From Mangrovicoccus sp. HB161399 (GTDB lineage: Bacteria; Pseudomonadota; Alphaproteobacteria; Rhodobacterales; Rhodobacteraceae), in assembly GCF_013184745.1 (NCBI RefSeq), contig NZ_JAATVU010000024.1:27116-91115 (forward strand): 64,000 nucleotides of DNA, written 5' to 3'. Every line of letters begins with the position of its first letter. Position 1 is the stretch's first letter. A model generated the notes under the pieces. The model did no database searches and was not told the origin of the DNA. It saw nothing but the letters and a program-made list of their open reading frames with translations. This document shows, piece after piece, positions 46,151 through 56,398 of the stretch. A program made the translations under genes and the position numbers.

Positions 46151-47197
46151 TTACATCCCTTCCAGCAGGGTTTCGAAATCGAAGGACGAGCGCACCCCGA
46201 CATCGTCCCTGTGCTTCGCGGCGAAATCGTCCGCCGCCTTGCGTCCCTCGCCGCGCAGCATCTCGAGGAAGGCCCATTCGGCATTCAGCTTCGAGGAGGC
46301 GCTGAGCTCGATCATGATGTCGCTGGAGATGCGGTGCAGCCGCATCTCGCCCCAGGCCTTGCCCTCGGAATTGCCCGGATCGGCGACCTGGCGCATCATC
46401 GCGACCATCTTCAGCTCCTTCAGCAGCGTCGCGTTGAAGGAGATCTCGTTGATCCGGTTGACGATGTCGCGCGCGGTCTTCGGCGTGTCGGGCCGGTTCA
46501 CCGGGTTGATCTGCACCAGGAACGTGTCGCGGCTGTCGCATTCGCGCACCAGCGGCGTGATCGTCGGATTTCCCGAGAAGCCGCCATCCCAGTATTCCTC
46601 GCCGTCGATCTCTATCGGGCGGAACATGGTCGGCAGGCAGGCCGAGGCCAGCAGCACGTCGGCGGTGATCTCGTCGCGGCGGAACACCCGGCCGCGGCCG
46701 GTGCGCACGTTCGTGGCGGTGATGAAGAGCTTGATCGGCCCCTTGGCCAGCGCCTCGAAATCGATGGTCTCTTCCAGGATCTGGCGCAGCGGGTTGTAGT
46801 CCGATCCGCCGACGTCGAAGGGCGAGACGAAGCGCGACAGCGTGTCGGCGAAGATGTAGGCCGGCGAATTGTCCAGCGTCCAGTTGCCGGTCAGCTTGTC
46901 GAAGGGCGTGCGCTGGAAGGGCGAGAACCGTGCCGCATCCGAGACCCGCTTCCAGAAGGTTTCCATCGCCTCGCGCGCGCCGTCGCGCCCGCCGGTCATC
47001 ATGCCGTAGGCGAAGACGGCAGCGTTCATGGCGCCGGCCGAGGTGCCGGAGATGCCCTCGACCTCCATCCATTCATGCTCCAGGAGCCGCTCCAGCGCGC
47101 CCCAGGCGAAGGCGCCGTGCGAGCCTCCGCCCTGCAGCGCCAGATCGACCTTCAGCGGCGCCCGTTGTCGGCCCGCTTCCGCGTTGTCTTCAGTCAT
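46151..47197 (-). CDS. Patatin-like phospholipase
   Basis: 348 residues from the ATG at 47197; a GTG six codons upstream is an alternative. DLALQGGGSHGAFAWGALER is the oxyanion loop, EGISGTSAGAMNAAVFAYG carries the nucleophile Ser of the GxSxG motif, and YWDGGFSGNPT provides the DG-G catalytic Asp. Family members are serine acyl-hydrolases of lipids and are related to poly-3-hydroxybutyrate depolymerases. Coupling with a GntP permease suggests 3-hydroxyacid or polyhydroxybutyrate metabolism. Confidence 0.9.
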   Translation of the reverse strand: MTEDNAEAGRQRAPLKVDLALQGGGSHGAFAWGALERLLEHEWMEVEGISGTSAGAMNAAVFAYGMMTGGRDGAREAMETFWKRVSDAARFSPFQRTPFDKLTGNWTLDNSPAYIFADTLSRFVSPFDVGGSDYNPLRQILEETIDFEALAKGPIKLFITATNVRTGRGRVFRRDEITADVLLASACLPTMFRPIEIDGEEYWDGGFSGNPTITPLVRECDSRDTFLVQINPVNRPDTPKTARDIVNRINEISFNATLLKELKMVAMMRQVADPGNSEGKAWGEMRLHRISSDIMIELSASSKLNAEWAFLEMLRGEGRKAADDFAAKHRDDVGVRSSFDFETLLEGM

Positions 47198-47232
47198 TCC
47201 CCGGTTCCAATCCACTTTCCCTCATATTGAAT

Positions 47233-48438
47233 TCACCGCTTCGGCCGGAGCGATCCGGCAGAGGCGGAGGGGCGCAGGCCCGCCCAGGCCAGCGCCACGG
47301 CAATCGCCGCCCCCCCTCCGGTCACGGCGAAGGCCGTTTCCGGCCCCGCGCCTGCGGCCAGCCAGCCGGCCAGCATGTAGGCCCCCGCGAGGATGGCGTT
47401 CTGCATCGCCAGCCCGGCGCCGAAGGCCGCCATCATCCCGCCGCTTCCCCCCGCGTCGCGGATGATCTCTGCCGCGGGCATCTGCACCAGCGAGATGCCC
47501 GCCCCGATCGCTGCCCAGAGCGCCAGGAAGCCCGCGAATGTCGTCACCGCCATGCCCGCCAGCAGCCCGGCGGCGATCAGCACGCCGCCCGCCGCCATCT
47601 CGGAGCCGCAGCTCAGCGGCGCGCGCAGCCGGACATGGACCAGCGCGCCGAGGATCGCCCCCGCCCCGAAGGCGCCGAAGGCGATGGCGGTGGCCGAGGG
47701 TCCTTCCCCTGCGATCGAACGGATCAGGTAGGGCGTGCTGGTCATCACCATCGCGGTGCCGGCGGCCACGGCCACCATGAGCCAGGTCAGCGGCCGGAGC
47801 TCGGCACGGGCGAAGAACATCCGCAGCCCGCTCAGCGCCTGCCGTGCCCGGCGGCCGCCGCCCTTGCCCGACAGGTCAGGCAGGTCCGCCGCCTTGATGC
47901 GCAGCGCCGAGACCGCGAAGACCGCCGCCGACAGCAGCAGCAGCGAGTCGACCGGCAGCAGGAACAGCAGCAGCGCCGCCGCCAGCGGGCTGGCCACGCC
48001 TTCCAGCTCGTCGACGATCCGGCTCTTCGACATCGCCCAGGCGAACTCGCCGCGGTCGGGCAGGAGATGCGAGACATATTCCAGGTAGGTGATCTTGAAT
48101 GCCGCCGAAGCCGTCAGGAACACCGCGATGGCCGCCAGAAAGGTCGCCTCGCCGGTGACGAAGACCAGGGACAGCAGCGACAGCGCGCGCAGGATGTCCA
48201 GCGCCATCAGGAACCGCCCTCGCGGCAGCCGCTCGAAGATCGCCGCGGTCAGCAGCGGCACCGCGACATAGGCCAGCGATTTCAGCGACAGCGCCGTTCC
48301 CAGCAGCGCGGCGGAGTCGTTTCCCGCGACATTGTAGGCGATGACCGACAGTTCGACCGTGGCGACCCCGGCGGCGAACAGCGCCCAGAGCTTGGCCTGG
48401 AAAAGCAGCTTGTAGGGCCGGTTGTCGGACTTCGGCAT
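47233..48438 (-). CDS. MFS transporter
   Basis: 401 residues, twelve predicted membrane segments. The intracellular loop between helices 2 and 3 contains ERLPRGRFLMALDILRALS, a divergent MFS signature. A cytosolic loop near the middle holds RMFFARAELRPL. Substrate unknown; likely an exporter of the drug/metabolite type. Immediately upstream of the patatin gene on the same strand with 35 bases between, so it may lead that operon. Confidence 0.8.
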   Translation of the reverse strand: MPKSDNRPYKLLFQAKLWALFAAGVATVELSVIAYNVAGNDSAALLGTALSLKSLAYVAVPLLTAAIFERLPRGRFLMALDILRALSLLSLVFVTGEATFLAAIAVFLTASAAFKITYLEYVSHLLPDRGEFAWAMSKSRIVDELEGVASPLAAALLLFLLPVDSLLLLSAAVFAVSALRIKAADLPDLSGKGGGRRARQALSGLRMFFARAELRPLTWLMVAVAAGTAMVMTSTPYLIRSIAGEGPSATAIAFGAFGAGAILGALVHVRLRAPLSCGSEMAAGGVLIAAGLLAGMAVTTFAGFLALWAAIGAGISLVQMPAAEIIRDAGGSGGMMAAFGAGLAMQNAILAGAYMLAGWLAAGAGPETAFAVTGGGAAIAVALAWAGLRPSASAGSLRPKR

Positions 48439-48744
48439 GGAGCGCTACCCCGGAAAGGCGCAAACAATACTTCTCCGTCCTCCGGCAGCATGCGCTGCGG
48501 GCGGCGGAACCTTTTCAATCAAGATATTTCCGCGGCTCTTGACCCGTGGAAATGCAGCGCTGTTGACGCCGCATTATGCAGGGACGGTAAACCATGCCAT
48601 CGCTGCACTGCAATATGTGAAACCCGAATGTGAGCGCCGCATCGTCGCCCGGAGGCGTGGCGGATTGCCTCGGCGGAAGCCTTGTTTTCCATTGAAAACC
48701 AAATATTTGAGACTCAGGTATAGCTGCCCGGAGCGGAGTCTTCC
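48439..48744. other. Intergenic spacer, relatively AT-rich
   Basis: 306 bases between the MFS start and the end of the AI-2E-family gene, with AT-rich patches (near 48514-48525 and 48690-48715) unlike the neighbours. It presumably contains the MFS promoter and the 3' end of the transport gene; no ORF or clear site is recognisable. Confidence 0.5.
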
Positions 48745-49857
48745 TCAGGTTGCGGACCCCGCCGCAGGCACCGGCGGCGCCTCGAAACTGCCCGTGCGCG
48801 ACAGCAGGACCGCGAGCGGGCGGCTGGCTTCGAACCGCGCGGAAACAATGATGATCATCGCCGTGACCGGTACCGCCAGGAACAGCCCCGTCACCCCCCA
48901 GAGCGTGCCCCACAGGAACAGCGCGAAGATGGTGACGACGAGGCTCATGTTCAGCGACTGGCCCGCCATGCGCGGGAAGATCACGTTGCCGACGGTGAAT
49001 TGCACCAGCCCGAGGATCGAGGCCAGCAGCGCGACCGGCAGCAGTTCGGGGAATTGCAGGATCGCGAAGGCGGTGGGCAGCAGCACGCCGAGGATCGAGC
49101 CGATGGTGGGGATGAAGTTCAGCACGAAGATCAGGATCGCCCAGAACATCGCGTTGGGCAGGCCGAAGGCGGCCATCGCCGCCCAGCTGGCCGCCGCGGT
49201 CAGCGCGCTGAGCCGGGTCATGATCCACAGGTAGGACGAGATCCGCCCGCCCAGCTCCGCCAGAAGCCGCTCCGCCTCCGCCCGCTTCGCCGGATCGGGG
49301 AAGAGCGCCGCGATCTTGGCACGGAACAGCGCCTGGTCGGCCAGAAGGAAGGCGACGTAGATGGCGACCACGCCGAACTGGTTGACCAGCCCGAACACGC
49401 CCATCACCACCTGGTGCATCAGCTGCTCCAGCCCGACCGCGTCGAGCATCCCGTCCAGCACCTTGGCAGAGTCCGCGCCGAGCACCGCGCTGGCGCGCGC
49501 GATCACCGGGTCGAGGCTGGCCTGCAGGCTCAGGCTCTGCGGTCCGCTGGCCAAAAGGCTGCGCACCCCGCTGTAGACCGCCGCCATCCCTGCCAGGGCG
49601 ATCAGCCCGGCGGCCAGCGCGACCGCCGCCCCCTGCCCCATTTTCGGGCCCAGCCCCGGCAGGCGCCGCAGCGTCCGGGCAAAGTGGTTGAGCACGAACC
49701 ACACGATCAGCGCCTCGGCCAGCGGCACGAAGATCGGCGCGCCCTTGGCCAGCGCATAGAGCACGCAGGCGGCAATCACCATCGAGGCGGCCACCGCCAC
49801 CAGCCGCCGCGTGCCTTCCGGCAGCGCGGCGGGCACTGGGCGTTCCGGCGCGGCCAT
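48745..49857 (-). CDS. AI-2E-family transporter (PerM-like)
   Basis: 370 residues from MAAPERPVPAA at 49857. Eight or so membrane segments, with ILIFVLNFIPTIGSILGVLL and FPRMAGQSLNMSLVVTIFAL as family hallmarks (the F-P-x-x-G loop and the conserved C-terminal bundle). Family members include the TqsA quorum-signal exporter and Na+/H+ antiporters. Two bases after the preceding small membrane-protein gene, so co-transcribed with it. Confidence 0.88.
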   Translation of the reverse strand: MAAPERPVPAALPEGTRRLVAVAASMVIAACVLYALAKGAPIFVPLAEALIVWFVLNHFARTLRRLPGLGPKMGQGAAVALAAGLIALAGMAAVYSGVRSLLASGPQSLSLQASLDPVIARASAVLGADSAKVLDGMLDAVGLEQLMHQVVMGVFGLVNQFGVVAIYVAFLLADQALFRAKIAALFPDPAKRAEAERLLAELGGRISSYLWIMTRLSALTAAASWAAMAAFGLPNAMFWAILIFVLNFIPTIGSILGVLLPTAFAILQFPELLPVALLASILGLVQFTVGNVIFPRMAGQSLNMSLVVTIFALFLWGTLWGVTGLFLAVPVTAMIIIVSARFEASRPLAVLLSRTGSFEAPPVPAAGSAT

Positions 49858-49859
49858 GC

Positions 49860-50435
49860 TCAGCCGCCGGTCCGGATGCTGCGCGCGAAGAGGAACACCA
49901 GCCGCAGCGACATCGCCACCACCATCAGCTCGGCGGTCTGGGTCAGCAGCAGCGACATCAGGCTCAGCGCATCCACCGCCGAAATCTGGTAGTCGGCCCC
50001 GCCGGGCGAGATCGTCGCCACAGCGACGCCGACCTGCGGATTGGCCAGCAGCGTCACCATCAGCCCGGAGGCCGCGCCGAGCAGCGAGATCAGCGTCACC
50101 ACCACCCCGGCCGCGCCCGCCCAGACCCCGACCCAGAGGCTGCGCCCCACCATGGCCGGCGAGGGCGTGTCCGCGCCCCCGGACAGCGCCTTGCCGAGCG
50201 CGGCATAGCGGCGGCACCAGAGCGTGGTGAAGAGCGGCAGGACGAGGCCCAGGAAGGAGAGGATGTTGCCGAGCGCGGCGCGCCCGCCGGCGACCTTCAG
50301 CACGTAGCCGCCGAGCAGCGCGATGGCGATCAGCAGCACGAGCTGGATCCAGAAGCCGATCTTGCCGAAGCGCATCAGCGCGGCGGCCAGGCCTTTGGTG
50401 CGGGCGTCATTCCAGGCGGCAATGGTCTTGGTCAT
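49860..50435 (-). CDS. Small multi-spanning membrane protein, DUF3611-like
   Basis: 191 residues from MTKTIAAWNDARTKG at 50435. Four or five membrane segments; ALMRFGKIGFWIQLVLLIAI resembles the N-terminal motif of DUF3611 proteins of cyanobacteria and alphaproteobacteria. Function unknown. It leads the two-gene operon with the AI-2E-family transporter. Confidence 0.6.
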   Translation of the reverse strand: MTKTIAAWNDARTKGLAAALMRFGKIGFWIQLVLLIAIALLGGYVLKVAGGRAALGNILSFLGLVLPLFTTLWCRRYAALGKALSGGADTPSPAMVGRSLWVGVWAGAAGVVVTLISLLGAASGLMVTLLANPQVGVAVATISPGGADYQISAVDALSLMSLLLTQTAELMVVAMSLRLVFLFARSIRTGG

Positions 50436-51698
50436 GAAATTGGGTTCCGTCGACAGTTCCTGCCATCCGCCGCGGATTATGCCGCGGCCCTGCCCGCTCG
50501 CTACCACCGAACGGCCTTCGCGGCGACTGCTCCAATCCGCGCACCCTGCCTGGTTCCCGCGCTGCGTGTCGGCAGGGGGCTGCAGCCCGCCGTGCCGGGA
50601 ACGGCCTGCCCTGCGGCCGGGCACCCCTGCCTCGGGCAGCGCTGCCCGCACCGGACCGGACGCCGCCGGAACGCGCTGCGCAGCGTTGGCCGGGGTTCCG
50701 CGGACGTGCTGTCCAAGCGGCGAATGGCGGGGGCGGCGCAGCGGAGGTGGCCGCGGATCTGGGGTACGCGGCCACCTCGGCGGACAGGCGGACAATGTCC
50801 GTGGCCGCAGGGCCCGGCCGCGTGTCCACCTCCTTCGCCGGGCCCGTTTCCTGTCCGCGCCGCATCCCGTCCGGCTGGAGAGCTGGCCGATGCGTCACGC
50901 GCGACGCGCTATCAGCCCATGTCGGCCCCGCTACCCTCCGGTTGCGACGCTTCCGGCCTTTGCGCGAACCGCCACCGCTCTTAAGGCGTCCGAGCAAGCG
51001 CCCCCGGCCGCAGCTGCCGCACACCATCCGGCCAGGCGGAAAGCCCGTGACCTTCGCCGCAGCCGCGCCGTTGCGGAAGCGCCAGCGCGCCGTTGCCGCA
51101 GATCTGCTCCCGCACGCCGACGCAAGCACGGAAACGGCAGCCCGCCGGCTGCACCGTCCGCCTCACGATAGATGCCGGATGGCCAGTGGTTGCGGGCGGC
51201 CTTGGGAACCGGTCGACCGCGGAAACGGGCACGGCACGATCGCGCTCGCGATCCGGGGAGTGGCTGAACAGCCGCTGCCTCCCTGCCGCTCAAGCCTGGT
51301 GCCGGCCGCTGCTGTCCTTGCCCGGTCTCCCTTTGGCCGACGCTGCGCCAAGTGACACGGCATCGACCTGCCTCAAGCCGGCATGCTGCGATGGCCGGGC
51401 AGGCAAGGTTGCCATGGGTCGGACGGAGGGAGCGGATCGTTCCGCCGGAATCCCTCGGTGCCCCGCGTCAGCAGCCGCGTTCGGGGCCGTTGCCGATCGC
51501 CTCCCGCCGGAGGCTGGCCGCAAGGGCGAAGCGGAAACCGGGGGATCGCAGCCGACCGCCGGGCCGAAGCCGTCTCCGCCTGACCGGCCAAGTGCGGCCT
51601 CCCCTCCGGTCCCCCGAAAAACAAAGCGCCCCCGAGGGGGCGCTCCGAACCATGCGTGGCGGCCGCGGCCGGCATTCCCGCCGCGGCGCGGCTGCGGA
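50436..51698. other. Gene-free GC-rich tract (1.26 kb)
   Basis: Both strands contain only frames with shadow-like composition (Arg, Pro, Ala, Gly rich), no ribosome sites and no family motifs. The promoter of the DUF3611-like gene should lie at its left end and a terminator lies at its right end. The composition resembles the decayed tract at 59.6-63.4 kb, so vanished genes are possible, but I recognised none. Confidence 0.5.
51616..51644 (-). terminator. Intrinsic terminator of the metalloprotease gene
   Basis: Read on the minus strand: AGCGCCCCCTCGGGGGCGCT followed by a T-rich TTTGTTTTTC. Fifty-five bases after the stop codon. Confidence 0.88.
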
Positions 51699-52754
51699 TC
51701 AGGCGACCAGCAGCGCATCGTAGTTGACCTGGTAGCCCATGTCCTCCAGCGAGGCGAGCGTCAGATCGGAGACATAGGGCGTGCCGTTGAGATAGCCGGT
51801 CATCTCCTCGGCGCCGAAGGTGGCCTCGTCCCAGTGGCTGCCCGCCGTGCCCGACCCGCCGGTGCTCTCGACCGGAACGCCGTAGGCGCTGAGCGGATCG
51901 TTGGCCGCGATATCGGCGAACTGCCCGCTGTTGTAGACCTCGATCGCCTTCGCGCCGGTGAAGCGCAGGTCGTCGGTCGGCCCGGATACGAGGCCCAGCA
52001 TGCTCCACAGCGAGCCGAATCCGACGCAGTGCATCATCTCGTGAAGCACGATGTCGTCGAACTGGCCCTTGGCGTCATAGGCGGCCGCGGCGTCGATGTC
52101 GAAGGTCATCGAGCCTTCGGCCGGCAGGTAGCTGCCCCAGCGCAGGGTCGTCGGGCCGGCCTGGCCGAGGATGCCGCTCGGAAGGTCGGCCAGCGACGCG
52201 GTGATGCGCAGGTCGTCGATGCCGAGGAAATCCGGAAGGTCGCTGGTGATGATCGACTCGAGGAAGGTCTCGGCGGCAGTGAAGGCGGCCTTCAGGCTGT
52301 CGGTCCAGCCGGTGCCCGAGAAGACGACATCGATATCGTAGCCGTCGGTCGCGGTGTCCGTCGTGGTGGTGGTGGAGCCGGTGCCAGTATCGGTGGAGGT
52401 GCCGGTGTCGGTGGTGCCGGTATCCGTGGTCGTGTCGGTGGTCGTGGTCTTGTTGCGGCCGCCGCCCTTCGAGCCGCCGCCGCCGGTCGAGGTCGGCTTG
52501 GCATAGGCGAGGGTGCCGTCGATGGTGTCGCCGGTGCCGGCGTCGGAGAAATGCCCGTGGCCGCGGACCGGAGCGACGTCAGTCCAGTCGCCGCCGAAAT
52601 CCTGCCCGAAAGCGTGGGCCAGGCCGAAGGCCGCGCGGACCGGGGCCGCTGCAGCCGCTTCCGGTGCCTCGGCCCCGGAGGGCAGACCGCCGATCCCGGT
52701 TTCGATGGAGAGGTTGAACTCGAACGCGTCCTGGTACTGGTCAAAAGCCTTCAT
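51699..52754 (-). CDS. Leishmanolysin-like (M8-type) zinc metalloprotease
   Basis: 351 residues from MKAFDQYQDAF at 52754; the longer frame upstream has no usable start context. Zinc motif HEMMHCVGFG at 238-247 gives His238, Glu239, His242; the third ligand is probably His307 in GSHWDE, and Met318 in AEEMTG is the Met-turn, the spacing of the leishmanolysin family. A linker at about 103-136 is nearly pure Thr/Asp/Gly/Ser. No Sec signal is seen, so export would be by another route, for example type I. The gene stands alone between two gene-free tracts. Confidence 0.8.
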   Translation of the reverse strand: MKAFDQYQDAFEFNLSIETGIGGLPSGAEAPEAAAAAPVRAAFGLAHAFGQDFGGDWTDVAPVRGHGHFSDAGTGDTIDGTLAYAKPTSTGGGGSKGGGRNKTTTTDTTTDTGTTDTGTSTDTGTGSTTTTTDTATDGYDIDVVFSGTGWTDSLKAAFTAAETFLESIITSDLPDFLGIDDLRITASLADLPSGILGQAGPTTLRWGSYLPAEGSMTFDIDAAAAYDAKGQFDDIVLHEMMHCVGFGSLWSMLGLVSGPTDDLRFTGAKAIEVYNSGQFADIAANDPLSAYGVPVESTGGSGTAGSHWDEATFGAEEMTGYLNGTPYVSDLTLASLEDMGYQVNYDALLVA

Positions 52755-53855
52755 TGCGTGGTCCCGTGCTGGTTGATGGGTTGTCGTCTGGAAGCGCTTG
52801 CTAGTTCGCTCCCGTGAATGGTTTCCTAATGGGCGGATAGCCCACAACTCCAAGGGTTGCGGCCGGAATCGGAACACCTGTGGCGCGAGCGCCACGTAGA
52901 GATGCGAATTTGGCCAAATTTTGGCAGTATTGCGGCGAAGCCGGCATCAATCCGCGCATCTCTGCGGCGCAAACCGGGATGCATTTTGCAACTTCAACTT
53001 GATTCCTTGAGAAAACCGGAATGTGTTAAGCAATATTCCGGGCGGGAATCCGGCGGGTTTCCCCGGGCTGCCGCCGCAATCGAATCCGGACGGCCGGAAG
53101 CGCCTGCCGGAACGGGACGATTCTCCGCCCTGGCCGCCCGGAACGGGCCGGACCAGGCCTCCACGGCGACCCCGCGCCTGCACCTGGGCCGCCGGAAAGT
53201 CCATGCCCGGTGCTGCTGCGTTCCCTTCCGAAGCGGTTGCGGCGCAGCCCATTCCGTATCGGCAAGGGAAGGAGCTTCTGTCCCTGCTTTCCGGAAAGGA
53301 CGTAGCCGTGCCCGGCTAGGCCCAGCCGCCGCGCGGGCAGCCGTTGCGCCGGTGTCCGGCGGCCTGCGCGTCTCGCCGGATTGCGGCGCGGCCCGGAGCA
53401 GCGGCATTGGCCGTCCCGGCCTGCGCGCCATCGGCGGCCGGTCTCCCCCGGGATGCCGGACGGTCACGGCACCGGACGGCGGCCGACCGCCGGTTCGTTG
53501 GACTGCGGCGGGATGATCGGACCGGCATGACCGTGCCGGCCTGCGATCCGGAGGCGCCGGAAGTTTCATGCACGGACGTTGAGGCAGCGGAGCCGCCCGC
53601 GCCGGGGCCCTTCACCGGGAACGCCTGCCTCGCGGAGGCACCGCAACGCGCGGACGGCCCCGTCAAGTCGGGCGCGGAACGAAGCGGGGTCAGGGAAGCC
53701 GTAGCGGTCAGTGAGCCGCCCCGGCCCGGAGCGCGGGCCATGCGGACGGCAACATGCGGCGGGAAGGGCCGGAGCCCGGAGAACCAGCCGGCCGGCGCGT
53801 CCCGGCATGGCTCCGCAGGGGGAGAGCGGGCGATGCCGCTCTCCGCCGGGGTGTC
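52755..53855. other. Gene-free tract (1.1 kb)
   Basis: Carries the promoter region of the metalloprotease gene at its left side (AT-rich from about 52900 to 53040) and the downstream hairpin of metQ at its right end. Frames inside have no recognisable motif; the composition is like the other gene-free tracts. Nothing further is assignable. Confidence 0.5.
53821..53844 (-). terminator. Hairpin downstream of metQ
   Basis: GGAGAGCGG, six-base loop, CCGCTCTCC, 12 bases past the metQ stop. Perfect nine-base stem but no U-tract. Confidence 0.55.
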
Positions 53856-54632
53856 TTACCAGGAGGTCAGAACCGTGCCCTGGTATTTTTCCTCGATGAA
53901 CGCCTTCACCGCGTCGGAGTGGTAGGCTTCCACCAGGGGCTTGACCCAGGCGGCGTTCTCGTCGCCCTGGCGCACCACGATGATGTTGACGTAGGGGTTG
54001 TCCGCCTTCTCCATGGCGATAGAGTCGGTCTTCGGGTTCAGCCCTGCGGCGATCGCGTAGTTGGTGTTGATCATCGCGGCGTCCAGATCGGCCAGCGAGC
54101 GCGGCAGCTGCGCGGCGTCGAGCTCCTGGAAGCGCAGCTTCTTCGGGTTCTCGGTGATGTCGAGCACGGTCGGCACCAGCCCGGTGCCCTCGGCCAGCTT
54201 GATCAGCCCCAGATCCTGCAGCACCAGCAGCGCGCGGCCGCCATTGGTCGGATCGTTCGGGATGCCGACCGTGTCCTTTTCCTCAAGCTCGTCCGGCGAA
54301 GCGATCTTGCCGGAATAGAGCCCCATCGGCGTGGTGATCGTCGTCGCCACCGGCACCAGCGCGAAGCCGCGATCCTTCATCTGGTTGTCGAGATAGGGCT
54401 CGTGCTGGAACGAGTTGGCCTCGATGTCGCCATCGGCCAGCGCCTGGTTCGGCACCACGTAGTCCGAGAACTCGATCACGTCGATGTTCAGGCCCATGGG
54501 CGCGGCGACCTTGGCCACCTCTTCCATGATCTCGGCATGCTCGCCCGGGGACACGCCCACGCGGATGTCCTCGGCGGCAGCCATCCCGGCCGACAGGGCG
54601 AGAGCGGAGACGAGGGTGATCAGCGATTTCAT
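53856..54632 (-). CDS. metQ: Methionine ABC transporter substrate-binding protein
   Basis: 258 residues, NlpA/MetQ family: IRVGVSPGEHAEIMEEVAK, the EANSFQHEPYLDNQM ligand segment, GIPNDPTNGGRALLVLQDLG and INTNYAIAAGL are diagnostic. The signal peptide (MKSLITLVSALALSAGMAAA, then EDIR) has no lipobox cysteine, so the protein is predicted to be soluble rather than the lipoprotein of enterics. It binds methionine and hands it to MetI-MetN, whose genes lie upstream in the same operon. Confidence 0.92.
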   Translation of the reverse strand: MKSLITLVSALALSAGMAAAEDIRVGVSPGEHAEIMEEVAKVAAPMGLNIDVIEFSDYVVPNQALADGDIEANSFQHEPYLDNQMKDRGFALVPVATTITTPMGLYSGKIASPDELEEKDTVGIPNDPTNGGRALLVLQDLGLIKLAEGTGLVPTVLDITENPKKLRFQELDAAQLPRSLADLDAAMINTNYAIAAGLNPKTDSIAMEKADNPYVNIIVVRQGDENAAWVKPLVEAYHSDAVKAFIEEKYQGTVLTSW

Positions 54633-54675
54633 TGCGAAACTCCTTCTTGTTGTTCTTCGGTCGCCGTTTCCGGCA

Positions 54676-55339
54676 TCAGGCGCCGCGGTTGCGCGGGGCC
54701 CGCTTGTCCACGCGGCGGGCGATCCATTCGCCGGCGCTCTGCACCAGCTGCACGAGGACGATCAGGATCACCACCACCATGGCCATCACGTCCGGCATGA
54801 AGCGCTGGTAGCCGTAGCGGATGCCGAGATCGCCCAGGCCCTCGCCGCCGACCGCGCCGACCATGGCAGAATAGCCGATCAGGCTGACCACGGCGAGGGT
54901 CAGGCCCAGCGTGATCCCGGGCAGCGCCTCGGGGATCAGCACCTTGCGGATGATCTGCAGCGGCGTCGCGCCCATGGCGCGCGCGGCTTCGATCAGGCCG
55001 CTGTCGACCTCGCGGATCGCGTTCTCGATCAGCCGCGCGATGAAGGGGATGGCCGCGATGGTCAGCGGCACGATCGCGGCGGTGGTGCCGATCGAGGTGC
55101 CCGCGATCATCCGCGTGAAGGGAATGATGGCGACCACGAGGATGATGAACGGCACCGAGCGCGTCGCGTTGACCACGGTGCCCAGCACCTTGTTCACCGC
55201 CGGGGCGGAAAGCAGCTCGCCTTTCTGCGAGCAGGCCAGGAAAGTGCCGATCGGCAGGCCGCAGACCGCGCCGATCAGCGCCGAGACCGCGACCATGTAG
55301 ATGGTCTGCCAGGTCGCCTCCATCAGCATGTTGATCAGG

Positions 55340-55350
<11 letters not shown>
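54676..55350 (-). CDS. metI: Methionine ABC transporter permease
   Basis: 224 residues, about five membrane segments. The coupling loop [20 protein letters not shown] and [20 protein letters not shown] are characteristic of MetI. Overlaps metN by 11 bases, and metQ follows after 43 bases, so the operon order is metN-metI-metQ. Confidence 0.94.

Positions 55351-56398
<1,048 letters not shown>

Noticed and set aside
51093..52817. 574-residue plus-strand frame over the metalloprotease gene
   Set aside because: Antisense shadow; the minus strand has the zinc motif, Met-turn and a proper terminator.
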